NCBI RefSeq assembly: GCF_900129135.1
Contig: NZ_FQVI01000011.1
Span: forward strand, 80,010-144,009
Length of the DNA stretch: 64,000 bases
Origin: Lactonifactor longoviformis DSM 17459
GTDB taxonomy: Bacteria; Bacillota; Clostridia; Lachnospirales; Lachnospiraceae
Reading direction: 5' to 3'
Numbering within the stretch: the stretch's first letter is position 1; each line of letters begins with the position of its first letter. The position numbers and the translations under genes are program-made. Under the pieces are notes generated by a model, which worked only from the letters and a program-made list of their open reading frames with translations, was not told the origin of the DNA and made no database searches. Positions 17,479 to 25,817 of the stretch are shown piece by piece.

Positions 17479-18630
17479 TCAGACTCCCTGCCGAAACAGA
17501 GTATCTGCCTTTTCCATCCGTTCCACAACGTGTACTCCAAAGGGACATCGCTCCTCACAGCCTCCGCAGCCGATGCAATCCCCTGCATTGGCGGAAAGGC
17601 CTATGTAATGGGCCCGCACAGCGGAAGGCACTTCCTCCTGCATAACGGCCAAATCATAAAGTTTATTTACCATTGCAATGTCGATCTCCGCGGGACAGGG
17701 TGCACAGTGTCCGCAGTAGGTACACTGACCTGAATAGGCATGGCGGGGTGCATTTGCCAGCACAGTTGCATAGTCTTTCTCTTCCTCAGAGGCAGTTTCG
17801 TAGGCCACCGCTGCCGCCACATGCTCCGGAGTGTCATATCCTACCATTACACTGGCCACAGCAGGTCTGGTGAGTGCATAGTGCAGACATTGCACTGGGG
17901 TAAGGGCTACTCCGAAGGGAGATGACTGGGCAGAAAACAGACGTCCGCCGGCGTAACCCTTCATAACTGTAATGCCGATTCCCCGTTCTTCACAGATCCG
18001 GTACAATGCCTCCCTTTCCGGTGCGATTCCCTGTAAAGCTTCGTCATAGGTTTCTGCAAAATACTCATTCATATCTTCTGTTGCAGGCAGCAGGTCAAAG
18101 GCCGGATTGATACTGAATAAAATCATCTCAATCTCTCCGCATTCGGCTGCCAGTTTTGCAACATCAGGATTATGGGTGCTCATCCCAATATGGCGTATGA
18201 TACCCTTCTGGTTCAGTTCCCGGACATATTCTATAAAGGGGCCTGTCATTATCTGTTCAAACTCTGCGGCCTCATCTACAAAATGGATCATGCCAAGATC
18301 CACATAGTCCGTACGCAGGCGTGTCAGCAAATCACAAAAGGCCTCTTTTACTTTTTCCATGTCCCGGGTACGCACATACTGTCCGTCCTGCCATGTGGAC
18401 CCCAGATGCCCCTGAATAATCCATCTGTCCCGTTTTCCTTCTATTGCCGCTCCAATGTTGGAACGAACCTTAGGCTCTGCCATCCAGCAGTCCAATATAT
18501 TAATTCCCTGCTTTTCGCAGCATTCTATCACTTCTTTTACTTCCTCGGCATTATGGCGCTCCAGCCATTCCGCACCCAGACCGATCTCACTGACCTCCAG
18601 ACCAGTATTTCCCAATTTCCGATATCTCAT
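17479..18630 (-). CDS. Aldo/keto reductase with C-terminal ferredoxin domain (1)
   Basis: A 383-residue oxidoreductase. An aldo/keto reductase barrel (about 1-280, starting RKLGNTGLEVSEIGLGAEW) is fused to a ferredoxin-like tail with two cluster motifs, CTYCGHCAPCP and CIGCGGCEERCP. These Fe-S AKRs are common in Clostridia. Their substrates are mostly unknown, and the clusters suggest ferredoxin-linked rather than only NADPH-linked chemistry. AGGAGG precedes the ATG. A second member lies 0.4 kb upstream, with the tail of a third between them. Confidence 0.88.
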   Translation of the reverse strand: MRYRKLGNTGLEVSEIGLGAEWLERHNAEEVKEVIECCEKQGINILDCWMAEPKVRSNIGAAIEGKRDRWIIQGHLGSTWQDGQYVRTRDMEKVKEAFCDLLTRLRTDYVDLGMIHFVDEAAEFEQIMTGPFIEYVRELNQKGIIRHIGMSTHNPDVAKLAAECGEIEMILFSINPAFDLLPATEDMNEYFAETYDEALQGIAPEREALYRICEERGIGITVMKGYAGGRLFSAQSSPFGVALTPVQCLHYALTRPAVASVMVGYDTPEHVAAAVAYETASEEEKDYATVLANAPRHAYSGQCTYCGHCAPCPAEIDIAMVNKLYDLAVMQEEVPSAVRAHYIGLSANAGDCIGCGGCEERCPFGVHVVERMEKADTLFRQGV

Positions 18631-18747
18631 CCCGGACTTCCTCCTTTGATTTTACTTACCCTTTTATTCTACTCTGTCTGTTCCTAAACTGCCAGCACAA
18701 TTTGAGCAGTTTTCAGATACTTAGGTTCCTGTTCCGCACTGTCACTT

Positions 18748-18930
18748 TTATATCTCCAGTAACTCAGCAAGTTCATGTACTATGTCGGGTATGCAGATTT
18801 TCTGGGGACAGCGCTCACTGCAGGCACCGCATTGCCTGCATTCCTTTGGACTGTGCCCTTGATTCATGACTCCGGCAACTCTCCATGTTTCTTTGCTAAT
18901 TCTGTATTCATTGTAGCCTTTTATAAGCAA
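18748..18930 (-). pseudogene. C-terminal remnant of a third Fe-S aldo/keto reductase
   Basis: About 60 codons matching only the end of ferredoxin-tail aldo/keto reductases (YNEYRI then CRQCGACSERCPQ and IPDIVHELAELLEI). No barrel is readable in the 120 bases upstream before the next gene, and no ATG or ribosome site fits (the frame opens with TTG). This looks like the surviving tail of a deleted paralogue. Confidence 0.65.
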
Positions 18931-18972
18931 TGGTATGTCCGAGTATCTTCAGAATCACCGTTATGATAGGTT

Positions 18973-19036
18973 TAAGCCCCAGAGTTATTTCTGTGCCTGG
19001 ATATACTGCACTGTCTGAAACTATCCCCTGGGGCTC
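18973..19036. repeat. Inverted repeat downstream of the second aldo/keto reductase
   Basis: AGCCCCAG (18973-18980) and CTGGGGCT (19028-19035) can pair across about 47 bases, beyond the stop of the gene at 19053. It may be a terminator or a scar of the deletion that left the remnant next to it. Confidence 0.4.
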
Positions 19037-19052
19037 ACTCTAATCTTATAAA

Positions 19053-20186
19053 TTATCCGTTTAGTTTTGCTGCGAAATCGGCCATGGCTGCTGAAATCTT
19101 TATCTGCTGGGGACAGACTTCCTCACAGCTTCTGCATCCAACACAGGCTTGCGGCTGTTTTTCTTCAGGAACCGCCATCAAGGCCATAGGGGCGATAAAT
19201 CCTCCCCCGGTGAAACAGTGCTCATTGTAAAGTTCAAGAAGCGAAGGAATATCCAGTTCCTGAGGACAGTGGCTTGTACAGTACCGGCATCCTGTGCAGG
19301 GAAGTGCGATCCCCTTCACCATACGGTCCGCCGCATGCAGAAGGGCGTCCATTTCTTTTTCATCCAGAGGTTTATGGGTCTCAAAGGTCCTGATATTTTC
19401 CTGAAGCTGCTCAAAGCTGGACATTCCAGAGAGCACTACCGTAACCTCAGGCAAGGTTTGGAGAAAGCGGAAAGCCCAGGCAGGCATATCCTCGTCAGGA
19501 CGAAGCGCATGCAATATGCTGGCATGCTCTTCTGAGAGAGCAGCCAGACGCCCGCCGCGAAGAGGCTCCATGACCCATACAGGAATTCTATATTGGTTCA
19601 AAAGCTCTATCTTATCTTTTGCATTCTGGAATGACCAATCCAGATAATTCAGCTGTATCTGACAGAATTCCATATGTTCCCCGTATGCTTCCAGGAAACG
19701 CTTCATCACCTCACAGCTTCCGTGGGCAGAAAATCCCAGATGACGGATGCGTCCCTTTTCTTTCTGCTCCATCAGATACGAAAAAATGCCGTAAGTTTCA
19801 TTCAGATAAGCATCAATATTCATCTCACAGACATTGTGAAACAAGTAAAAATCAAAATAGTCCACACCACATTTTTCAAGCTGCTGCTCAAAAATCTCCT
19901 CCACCTTATCCATATTGGAAAGATCATATCCTGGAAATTTGGTGGCAAGATAATAGCTGCCCCGGGAATAATCACTCAGCACTTTTCCCATAACCCTTTC
20001 TGAGTTCCCATTGTGGTATCCCCAGGCGGTGTCATAATAGTTAATACCATGTTCCATGGCATAGCTTACCATCTCAGAAACTGCATTCTCATCGATCCTT
20101 GCATCATCACCATCAATAACAGGCAGCCGCATGGCCCCCATTCCTAGTGCCGATAATTTCAAATCCTGAAATTCCTTATATATCAT
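19053..20186 (-). CDS. Aldo/keto reductase with C-terminal ferredoxin domain (2)
   Basis: A 377-residue Fe-S aldo/keto reductase. The barrel (about 1-285) opens with LKLSALGMGAMRLP and keeps the catalytic Tyr region YYDTAWGYHNGNSE. The tail carries CTGCRYCTSHCPQ and CVGCRSCEEVCPQ. AAAGGGG upstream supports the ATG at 20186. It is a paralogue of the reductase at 17.5-18.6 kb. A MerR-type promoter lies about 115 bases upstream, so induction by an electrophile, alcohol or drug is likely. Confidence 0.9.
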   Translation of the reverse strand: MIYKEFQDLKLSALGMGAMRLPVIDGDDARIDENAVSEMVSYAMEHGINYYDTAWGYHNGNSERVMGKVLSDYSRGSYYLATKFPGYDLSNMDKVEEIFEQQLEKCGVDYFDFYLFHNVCEMNIDAYLNETYGIFSYLMEQKEKGRIRHLGFSAHGSCEVMKRFLEAYGEHMEFCQIQLNYLDWSFQNAKDKIELLNQYRIPVWVMEPLRGGRLAALSEEHASILHALRPDEDMPAWAFRFLQTLPEVTVVLSGMSSFEQLQENIRTFETHKPLDEKEMDALLHAADRMVKGIALPCTGCRYCTSHCPQELDIPSLLELYNEHCFTGGGFIAPMALMAVPEEKQPQACVGCRSCEEVCPQQIKISAAMADFAAKLNG

Positions 20187-20299
20187 TTTACAGTACCCCT
20201 TTCTGTGATATAAGTTCAAATGAATGTCTAGTCCTGACCAGAGCCTTTTCTTTCCGGTGCTTTCTGTATGTAGTACATCCATTCCTTTACTTATTCTAT

Positions 20300-20330
20300 A
20301 GGATACTCCCTGGAGTTAACTCAAAGTCAA
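20300..20330 (-). promoter_or_regulatory. MerR-type promoter (19-bp spacer) of the aldo/keto reductase
   Basis: On the minus strand TTGACT (20330-20325) and TATCCT (20305-20300) are separated by 19 bases instead of 17. The spacer holds the palindrome GAGTTAACTC (20322-20313). An over-long spacer with a central dyad is the mark of MerR-family promoters, and this core resembles those of AdhR/NmlR regulators. No MerR gene is in the window. Confidence 0.7.
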
Positions 20331-20395
20331 GCACTTTTATACATGTTTCGCTAACATGTAATAGTATCGTATTCCCCATCCTGAAAAGAGGATGC

Positions 20396-20710
20396 CTATA
20401 ACCCTTTGACTGATATCCCTATCATTACAGTCTCGCTGCTGCAGTTATTCCAAACTGCATGGGGAACTTTCCCGTTTACCAAATAACTTTCATCCTTTTT
20501 TACAATAATCGTTTCCTCACCAACTTCAATTCTCGCCTCACCTTTTGTCACTATGAACAAATGATTATGTTCATGTGTATGACGCTGTATAGGGCCACCG
20601 CCGTTCAAATCAACATAAGCTACCGAACCGTCTATGATCTGTCCCATTTCTCCAAACAGCCTCTTTGCTTTAAAGTTCACATGATTTGGAGGTGTTATAA
20701 ATTCATTCAT
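20396..20710 (-). CDS. Small cupin-domain protein
   Basis: A 104-residue single-domain cupin. Metal-ligand motif 1 is GPIQRHTHEHNHLFIVTKGEARI (His residues near 43-47) and motif 2 is KVPHAVWNN. Such proteins bind small ligands or act as isomerases or storage proteins, and the substrate cannot be read here. AAAGGAG before the ATG at 20710 sets the start. It lies 34 bases after the yolD-like gene on the same strand and may be read from the same transcript, although a functional link is not obvious. Confidence 0.8.
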   Translation of the reverse strand: MNEFITPPNHVNFKAKRLFGEMGQIIDGSVAYVDLNGGGPIQRHTHEHNHLFIVTKGEARIEVGEETIIVKKDESYLVNGKVPHAVWNNCSSETVMIGISVKGL

Positions 20711-20744
20711 CTTCCAATTCTCCTTTCGCCCGACTTTTCTAATA

Positions 20745-21089
20745 TCACAGTATCTTCTCCGACTCCCCTGAACTCTCGGTAATATCATACAAATCATCAA
20801 AGGAAATCTTAGTATTTACAATTTTTAGAACTCTTGCCGTCTCATCAATTCTGGATACCATCCCTGTCAGTTTGATATATTCATTTTTACAGAAATATAC
20901 AACTGTTATAATGTCATTTTTATGCACCTGCCTCAGTTTTCGATCCAGTTCTTCCTGATAGTCTTCCGACAGCGTTCCCTTTGGCAGCACTACCTTTTCT
21001 TTCCTGCGCAGGGCATCCGGATAGCCTTTCAGGGCAGCAAACGGCATAAACTGCTTTGCCCTTTCCTCTCTGCTCATTTTAGATACCAC
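20745..21089 (-). CDS. YolD-like protein
   Basis: A 114-residue YolD-family protein (MSREERAKQFMPFAALKGYPDALRRKE at the N-terminus and a small beta domain after it). In Firmicutes YolD genes sit directly after UvrX/DinB-type polymerases and are thought to act with them, perhaps as UmuD-like partners. Here the gene overlaps the polymerase gene by 11 bases, so the pair is translationally coupled. Confidence 0.85.
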   Translation of the reverse strand: MVSKMSREERAKQFMPFAALKGYPDALRRKEKVVLPKGTLSEDYQEELDRKLRQVHKNDIITVVYFCKNEYIKLTGMVSRIDETARVLKIVNTKISFDDLYDITESSGESEKIL

Positions 21090-22392
21090 TTTTATGCCCT
21101 CCTATCTGCCGGTTACGCTCCATAGCGGTCGCTCCCTCCTGAAGGTTCATGCCTTTTAGAATCGCATTCTTTCCATATTTTTCTTTAATGTTAAGCATAG
21201 CTTCCTGCATTTTATGTTCCCGCTCCAGCTCTGCCGGATCTGTAAACAGGTCATACTGCTGATACCTCTCGTCCACCACATGATTAAAGGTAAGGTTTAT
21301 CCTGTGAATAGGTACAGACTGATCCACAATCCGTTCATACAGCTTCATTGCAGATGCGATTATCTGCTTTGCGGAACTGGTGGTAACTGTCATAGAAGCT
21401 GTCCCATGTGCGGATTTCTTCTGTAACCGGCTGCTGTATCCCACATGCAGGGTAATGGAATCCGTCACTAGCCCTTTATCCACAAGCTCCAGAGAGAGCA
21501 TATCAGCCATTTCCTTCACAACCAGTATGGCATCCTGATAGGAATAGTCGCAGGGAAGTACCTGTCCGCTTGATATACAATTTTCTTTGGTCCGATACGC
21601 TTTGATGTCAGCCATGGTAACGGGTTCCCTTCCCCATGCATGGTCAATGAGAAGCTCCGCGTCAACCCCGAACATCTTGTACAGCATCACCTCATCGGCC
21701 TTTGCCGCCTGCTCCATGGTAAAGATACCAGCCCGCTCCAGCCGGTTTGCTGTCCCTGTCCCGATTCTCCAAAAGTCTGTAAGAGGCCTGTGGCTCCACA
21801 AAGTCTCCCGGTAGATCATCTCATCTAAAACGCCGATGTGATCCTCCGCATGCTTTGCCGTGATATCCAGAGCAATCTTAGCCAGATAAAGGTTGCTGCC
21901 GATTCCCGCAGTTGCAGTAATCCCTGTGGTGTCCAATATATCCTGCATAATCTTAATGCTCAGTTCCTTTGCCGTCATCTGGTACATAGACAAATAGTCC
22001 GTAACATCCATAAAAACCTCATCAATAGAGTAAATATGAATATCTTCTTTTGCGATGTATTTCAGATAAATACCGTAGATCTCGGCAGAATAATCAATAT
22101 AGAGCTGCATTCTGGGAGGTGCCATAATATATTCTATTCCTGCCGGAATCTGAAATACTCTGCATCTGCCCGGTACTCCCAGCGCTTTCATAGCTGGTGA
22201 GACTGCCAGGCAGATTGTCTTTTCCGTACGCTCCGGATCCGCCACCACTAGTTGGGCCTTCATCGGATCCAACCCTCTCTCCACACATTCTACCGAGGCA
22301 TAAAAGGATTTCAAATCAATACACACGTAGATTCTGTTCTCTGTCACTTCCGGCCGCCTGCTTTCCTTCTTAATTATCTTCACTGCTATCAT
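21079..22392 (-). CDS. Y-family DNA polymerase (UvrX/DinB-like)
   Basis: An error-prone translesion polymerase of about 437 residues. It has the palm motif YVCIDLKSFYASVECV, the catalytic SIDEVFMDVT, helix-hairpin-helix DNA binding (about 185-240) and a C-terminal little-finger domain. The family copies past lesions during the SOS response. The start is uncertain. The ATG at 22392 leaves the putative LexA box upstream, an earlier ATG-like codon (22419) would put it inside the gene, and a GTG just before TENRIYV is also possible. The yolD-like gene follows with overlap. Confidence 0.88.
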   Translation of the reverse strand: MIAVKIIKKESRRPEVTENRIYVCIDLKSFYASVECVERGLDPMKAQLVVADPERTEKTICLAVSPAMKALGVPGRCRVFQIPAGIEYIMAPPRMQLYIDYSAEIYGIYLKYIAKEDIHIYSIDEVFMDVTDYLSMYQMTAKELSIKIMQDILDTTGITATAGIGSNLYLAKIALDITAKHAEDHIGVLDEMIYRETLWSHRPLTDFWRIGTGTANRLERAGIFTMEQAAKADEVMLYKMFGVDAELLIDHAWGREPVTMADIKAYRTKENCISSGQVLPCDYSYQDAILVVKEMADMLSLELVDKGLVTDSITLHVGYSSRLQKKSAHGTASMTVTTSSAKQIIASAMKLYERIVDQSVPIHRINLTFNHVVDERYQQYDLFTDPAELEREHKMQEAMLNIKEKYGKNAILKGMNLQEGATAMERNRQIGGHKSGI

Positions 22393-22399
22393 TTTACCA

Positions 22400-22411
22400 G
22401 AACAGGAGTTT
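22400..22411. promoter_or_regulatory. Possible LexA (SOS) box before the Y-family polymerase
   Basis: GAACAGGAGTTT fits the Gram-positive LexA pattern GAAC-N4-GTTY with an imperfect second arm. It lies eight bases before the preferred ATG of an SOS-type polymerase gene. Confidence 0.45.
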
Positions 22412-22527
22412 GTTTTCAACCGGCAAACTGCCCACAGATTTCCCGGTCAATTCATGGCTGCTGCTCCCTCTGCGTCCCATAACCAGCCCTGTAAGCTTTT
22501 GGATATCAGCAGTGTATCGGCAAATTA

Positions 22528-22574
22528 TTTTATATATATAAAATTTCCTGCGATTGTTTTTTATATATATAAAA
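22528..22574. repeat. Two identical 16-bp AT palindromes, 31 bp apart
   Basis: TTTTATATATATAAAA occurs at 22528-22543 and 22559-22574. Centre spacing of 31 bp is close to three helix turns. Both lie between the XRE-cupin gene and the polymerase gene and resemble the TTTTA....TAAAA palindromes in the XRE control region. They could be operators or a simple AT-rich promoter region. Confidence 0.4.
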
Positions 22575-22689
22575 CCAAAAGTAAGGCATGGAGTATCCAA
22601 AATTCCTCTTACCAGCCGCTTGCCCCCCGCCCATTGCGGAAATAAAAAAGGTACAAAGGCATCTACATCCGCCTTTGCACCTTCTAATT

Positions 22690-23232
22690 CTAATGACAAT
22701 TATTAATCTGCTTAATCCACAGACTTGAACAGGGTACTTCCGAAAGATTACTGAGGCTGTGCTTCTTCTTGGAATCCACATAAAAAGCATCGCCCTCATG
22801 AAGCACAAACTGCTGTTCGTCCAGCGATATCGTCAATTCTCCTTCTAACACGAATCCTATCTCATCGTAGGCATGGGTCCATTCCTTCTTATATTCGCAG
22901 TGGGGCTCCACAACAATCAGAAGCCCGTCCAGTCTCTCCGGGCCAAAATTGATTGATTCATAGCGAATCTGGCCCTTCTGCTCAAAAACGATTTTTCTGT
23001 CCTTCGCACGGATTATATTCTGTCCCCAATTCTTATCATCCAGCAGTTTCACAAGTTCTATATCTAAGGCCGCACAGATACGCTGTATATTATCAAGCGT
23101 GGGACTGCAGAGGTTCCTTTCCAGATTACTGATAAAAGCAGGGGAAAGCCCAGTCTCATGTCCCAGCTGTGTGAGTGTCACTCCCCGCCTTTTGCGCAGA
23201 TTCCGCACCCTTGTTCCTATCCCTTCTCCCAT
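22690..23232 (-). CDS. XRE-family regulator with C-terminal cupin
   Basis: A transcription factor of 180 residues. The helix-turn-helix domain is N-terminal (about 6-60, GVTLTQLGHETGLSPAFISNLERN) and a cupin sensor domain is C-terminal (about 105-175, ending with a GDAFYVDSKKKHS motif). The architecture matches PuuR/SutR-type regulators of amine or amino-acid metabolism. AAAGGAG before the ATG at 23232 sets the start. It diverges from the serine dehydratase gene, and two matching palindromes lie between them, so it probably controls both genes. Confidence 0.9.
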   Translation of the reverse strand: MGEGIGTRVRNLRKRRGVTLTQLGHETGLSPAFISNLERNLCSPTLDNIQRICAALDIELVKLLDDKNWGQNIIRAKDRKIVFEQKGQIRYESINFGPERLDGLLIVVEPHCEYKKEWTHAYDEIGFVLEGELTISLDEQQFVLHEGDAFYVDSKKKHSLSNLSEVPCSSLWIKQINNCH

Positions 23233-23311
23233 TAACCTTATCTCCTTTTGCCTCTGTGTTTTTACCAACGACAAAATCATATCATTTTTTAGGAATAAAT
23301 TACAAGTAAAA

Positions 23312-23331
23312 TTTTTTACGATTGTAAAAAA
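23312..23331. promoter_or_regulatory. Operator 1 between XRE regulator and serine dehydratase
   Basis: TTTTTTACGATTGTAAAAAA is a palindrome with 8-bp arms and a 4-base centre, ending five bases before the -35 of the dehydratase promoter. It shares the pattern TTTTAYRATTRTAAAA with operator 2. Confidence 0.6.
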
Positions 23332-23336
23332 ATCTG

Positions 23337-23366
23337 TTGACTTTATTTGAAGCTGCATTTTATAAT
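23337..23366 (+). promoter_or_regulatory. Promoter of the serine dehydratase gene
   Basis: TTGACT (23337-23342), an 18-base spacer and TATAAT (23361-23366). It lies between the two palindromic operators. Confidence 0.7.
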
Positions 23367-23386
23367 ACACATAATCATAAAATATT

Positions 23387-23402
23387 TTTTATAATTATAA
23401 AA
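23387..23402. promoter_or_regulatory. Operator 2 in the serine dehydratase leader
   Basis: The perfect palindrome TTTTATAATTATAAAA lies just downstream of the expected transcription start and before the ribosome site, in a repressor position. It matches operator 1 at 13 of 16 positions. Confidence 0.55.
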
Positions 23403-23419
23403 TTTTAAGGAGGGTTTTT

Positions 23420-25015
23420 ATGCAGCGCCAAAGTCCAAGTATTTTTAATGATATTGTCGGTCCCACTATGATTGGACCTTCCAGCTCGCACACATGCGGG
23501 CCCTCACGCATCGGTTTTCTGGCACAGCAGCTTCTTCCGGGAACTTTGAAAAAAGCTTCTGTGGCTTTCGCGCGGGAGGGAGCCTACACAATGATGTATA
23601 AGGGGCAGCGCTCTGATATGGGGTATGTGAATGGTCTCCTGGGCCGGCGTCCTGAGGATCCCAGGCTTCGCAATGCCTTTGGGGAAGCCGAAAAAGCCGG
23701 TGTGGAAGTCAGCTTTGAAATACAGGATTTTCCTGCTATTGTACCTAATATCTCACATATCACTTTAGAGAATACAGAAGGAAGACAGGTTACTGTGCAT
23801 TCCGATTCCACCGGGGGAGGCACCGTAAAGTTATTAAAAATTGATGACTTCGACGTGTCCATCGTAGGAGACTGCTACGAACTCATCGTGAGAGCAGACT
23901 GCGATACAGCTGAGCTTGGGCACATCTGCACCTACATACAGGCATTGAATGGCAGAGATGAAGGAAGCAGCGTATCCGCCCTCGAAGGACGCGGACTGAT
24001 TAATCTAAAATACCGGACTCCTTTACAGGAACAGGTTCTTGAGCAAATAAAAAAAATACCATCTGTCTCTGAAGTCATTATGATGGAGCCCGTCCTCGCA
24101 GTTCCCTCTAACCGGCACTGCAGACTCCCATTTGCCAGTGCAGAGGAAATGTTAGCAATGTCACACTCCGAGAGCAAGGAGCTGTGGGAACTGGCCGTGG
24201 AGTACGAGATGGCCCGCAGCGGCTGGAGCAAGCAGCAGGTTTGGGATTATATGAAATACGTTGTGGATACCATGGAGCACAGTGCAAAAGAGGGCCTGAA
24301 AGGCGGGATCGATATGCGCGGCATCATCTCCCCCACTGCAGGCAAAGTTGAGAACTATATAAAAAAGGATTCAAAAGCGCTGGATATGGGAGTATTAAAT
24401 ACAGCCGTTCCCTGGGCCATGGCTACTATGGAATACAGCAGCGCCATGGGAGTTGTTCTCTGTGCCCCCACCGGCGGTTCAGCCGGGGTCTTCCCCGGAG
24501 CTGTGCTGGGCGTTGCCAATCATCTGGAACTCTCCACAGAAGAAAAAATTCGTGCTATGTTTGTTACATCCATCATAGGTATTGTCATGAGCAAAGATTG
24601 CAATTACTCTGCGGAATTATACGGGTGCCAGGTTGAACCAGGAGCAGCTTCCGGTATGGCAGCAGCCGGACTGGTATACATAATGGGCGGTACCTCCGAA
24701 CAGATGTGTCAGGCCGCATCCTGTGCCGTACAAAATATTCTTGGTACCATATGCGACCCGGTGGCGGGATTAGTGCAGATCCCATGCATTAACCGGAATG
24801 CCATGTCCGCGGCAAACGCTGTGGTATCCGCTAATATGATTCTGGGCGGTTTTGATCCCCTCATTCCTCTGGATCAGACTGCAGAGACGCTTTTTCGCGT
24901 AGGACGGCAATTGCCTTCCGAATTGCGGTGTACCTGCCATGGCGGATTATGCACTACTCCCTGCGGTCAGCAATTAGCGGCAGAACAAGAAGCCCGGGAT
25001 AATAACAGAGCGTAA
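23420..25015 (+). CDS. Iron-sulfur L-serine dehydratase, fused beta and alpha domains
   Basis: Converts L-serine to pyruvate and ammonia with an oxygen-labile [4Fe-4S] cluster. 531 residues. The N-terminal beta-type domain (about 1-180) has the signature GPSSSHTCGPSR, and an ACT-like part follows. The alpha-type catalytic domain (about 245-520) has the SPTAGKVENY region, APTGGSAGVFPGAV and conserved cysteines, including the one in GTICDPVAG. Many Clostridia split this enzyme into SdaAA and SdaAB, while here it is one chain. AAGGAGG precedes the ATG. The cupin-type XRE regulator next door probably senses serine or a related metabolite. Confidence 0.9.
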   Translation: MQRQSPSIFNDIVGPTMIGPSSSHTCGPSRIGFLAQQLLPGTLKKASVAFAREGAYTMMYKGQRSDMGYVNGLLGRRPEDPRLRNAFGEAEKAGVEVSFEIQDFPAIVPNISHITLENTEGRQVTVHSDSTGGGTVKLLKIDDFDVSIVGDCYELIVRADCDTAELGHICTYIQALNGRDEGSSVSALEGRGLINLKYRTPLQEQVLEQIKKIPSVSEVIMMEPVLAVPSNRHCRLPFASAEEMLAMSHSESKELWELAVEYEMARSGWSKQQVWDYMKYVVDTMEHSAKEGLKGGIDMRGIISPTAGKVENYIKKDSKALDMGVLNTAVPWAMATMEYSSAMGVVLCAPTGGSAGVFPGAVLGVANHLELSTEEKIRAMFVTSIIGIVMSKDCNYSAELYGCQVEPGAASGMAAAGLVYIMGGTSEQMCQAASCAVQNILGTICDPVAGLVQIPCINRNAMSAANAVVSANMILGGFDPLIPLDQTAETLFRVGRQLPSELRCTCHGGLCTTPCGQQLAAEQEARDNNRA

Positions 25016-25051
25016 GACACTGCTCCGGCACTTATCTTATGCAGGTATAGT

Positions 25052-25510
25052 TTACCTGTGAATACCAGTATATACCATTATTTTCTCACCCTTAGTATCA
25101 AATTTTCCATTGAACTGAAAACCAAGCTGCTTATACAGGTGTATTGCTGCCGTATTGCTCTCATATACGCTCAGATACACCTGTTTTTTTCCATATTCTT
25201 GGTACAGCCGTTTCAGCAAAGCGGAGACGGCCTCCCTTCCATACCCTCTGCCCTGATGTTTTCCATCTATCAGGATGCGATCCAGCCATACTTCACCCTC
25301 CGGTTTAGAAATTTGGAAACAGCCATACATAGCAAACCCTACCAGCATACTGCCGTCATAGATGCCCACCGGCCGCCATTTTGGACATGCGTCCGCCTCC
25401 TTCATACAGTCACGGACACTCTCAATAAATCCTGCCTGTTCCGGTAACGTCTGTAAGTTCTCCACTTCTTTCCTGATTGCCGGATTTACCGGCACAAAAT
25501 GTAAATTCAT
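25052..25510 (-). CDS. GNAT acetyltransferase, polyamine-type (BltD/SpeG-like)
   Basis: A 152-residue N-acetyltransferase of the GNAT fold. The acetyl-CoA loop is GKHQGRGYGREAVSALL and the C-terminal motif is YESNTAAIHLYKQLGFQFNG. The stretch FAMYGCF...GEVWLDRILIDGKHQGRGYG resembles the diamine/spermine acetyltransferases BltD and PaiA, so polyamine acetylation is a fair guess but not proven. It converges with the serine dehydratase gene, and the short dyad CAGGTA/TACCTG (25042-25058) at its stop may help terminate both. Confidence 0.8.
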   Translation of the reverse strand: MNLHFVPVNPAIRKEVENLQTLPEQAGFIESVRDCMKEADACPKWRPVGIYDGSMLVGFAMYGCFQISKPEGEVWLDRILIDGKHQGRGYGREAVSALLKRLYQEYGKKQVYLSVYESNTAAIHLYKQLGFQFNGKFDTKGEKIMVYTGIHR

Positions 25511-25599
25511 AGTCTTACACCTGTTCTCTTTCTGTTTTTATATCTCTGTACAATAATAACGGGGAGTACAAGCCTGTCACCTGCCTCTGAACGAAAAAA

Positions 25600-25691
25600 C
25601 CGGACAAAACAGGGTCAATTCCGGCTGCCTTATGATGAAGTTGTACGCAAAATCATCTTAGCAGCCGGTTTGGCCAAACTGTTTTATCCGG
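25600..25691. repeat. 92-bp imperfect inverted repeat
   Basis: CCGGACAAAACAG (25600-25612) pairs with CTGTTTTATCCGG (25679-25691), and further in CCGGCTGC (25621-25628) pairs with GCAGCCGG (25660-25667), with a TGATGA/TCATCT-type inner stem. The whole unit forms one long interrupted hairpin in a gene-free stretch. It may be a small fold-back element or a structured RNA. Confidence 0.55.
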
Positions 25692-25817
25692 ATCCTTGCA
25701 GGTACGCCCGCATTCCGTATATCTATACTAACAGACAGCAGGAAATTCGTCAATCCTGTGCGGCAGTTTAAACGTCATACCCAAATATGCTTATCCGTAA
25801 CCATTTTATTTTTTTCT

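Noticed and set aside
22528..22574. CRISPR or tandem repeat array
   Set aside because: Only two copies of a simple AT palindrome are present and there is no spacer-repeat periodicity.
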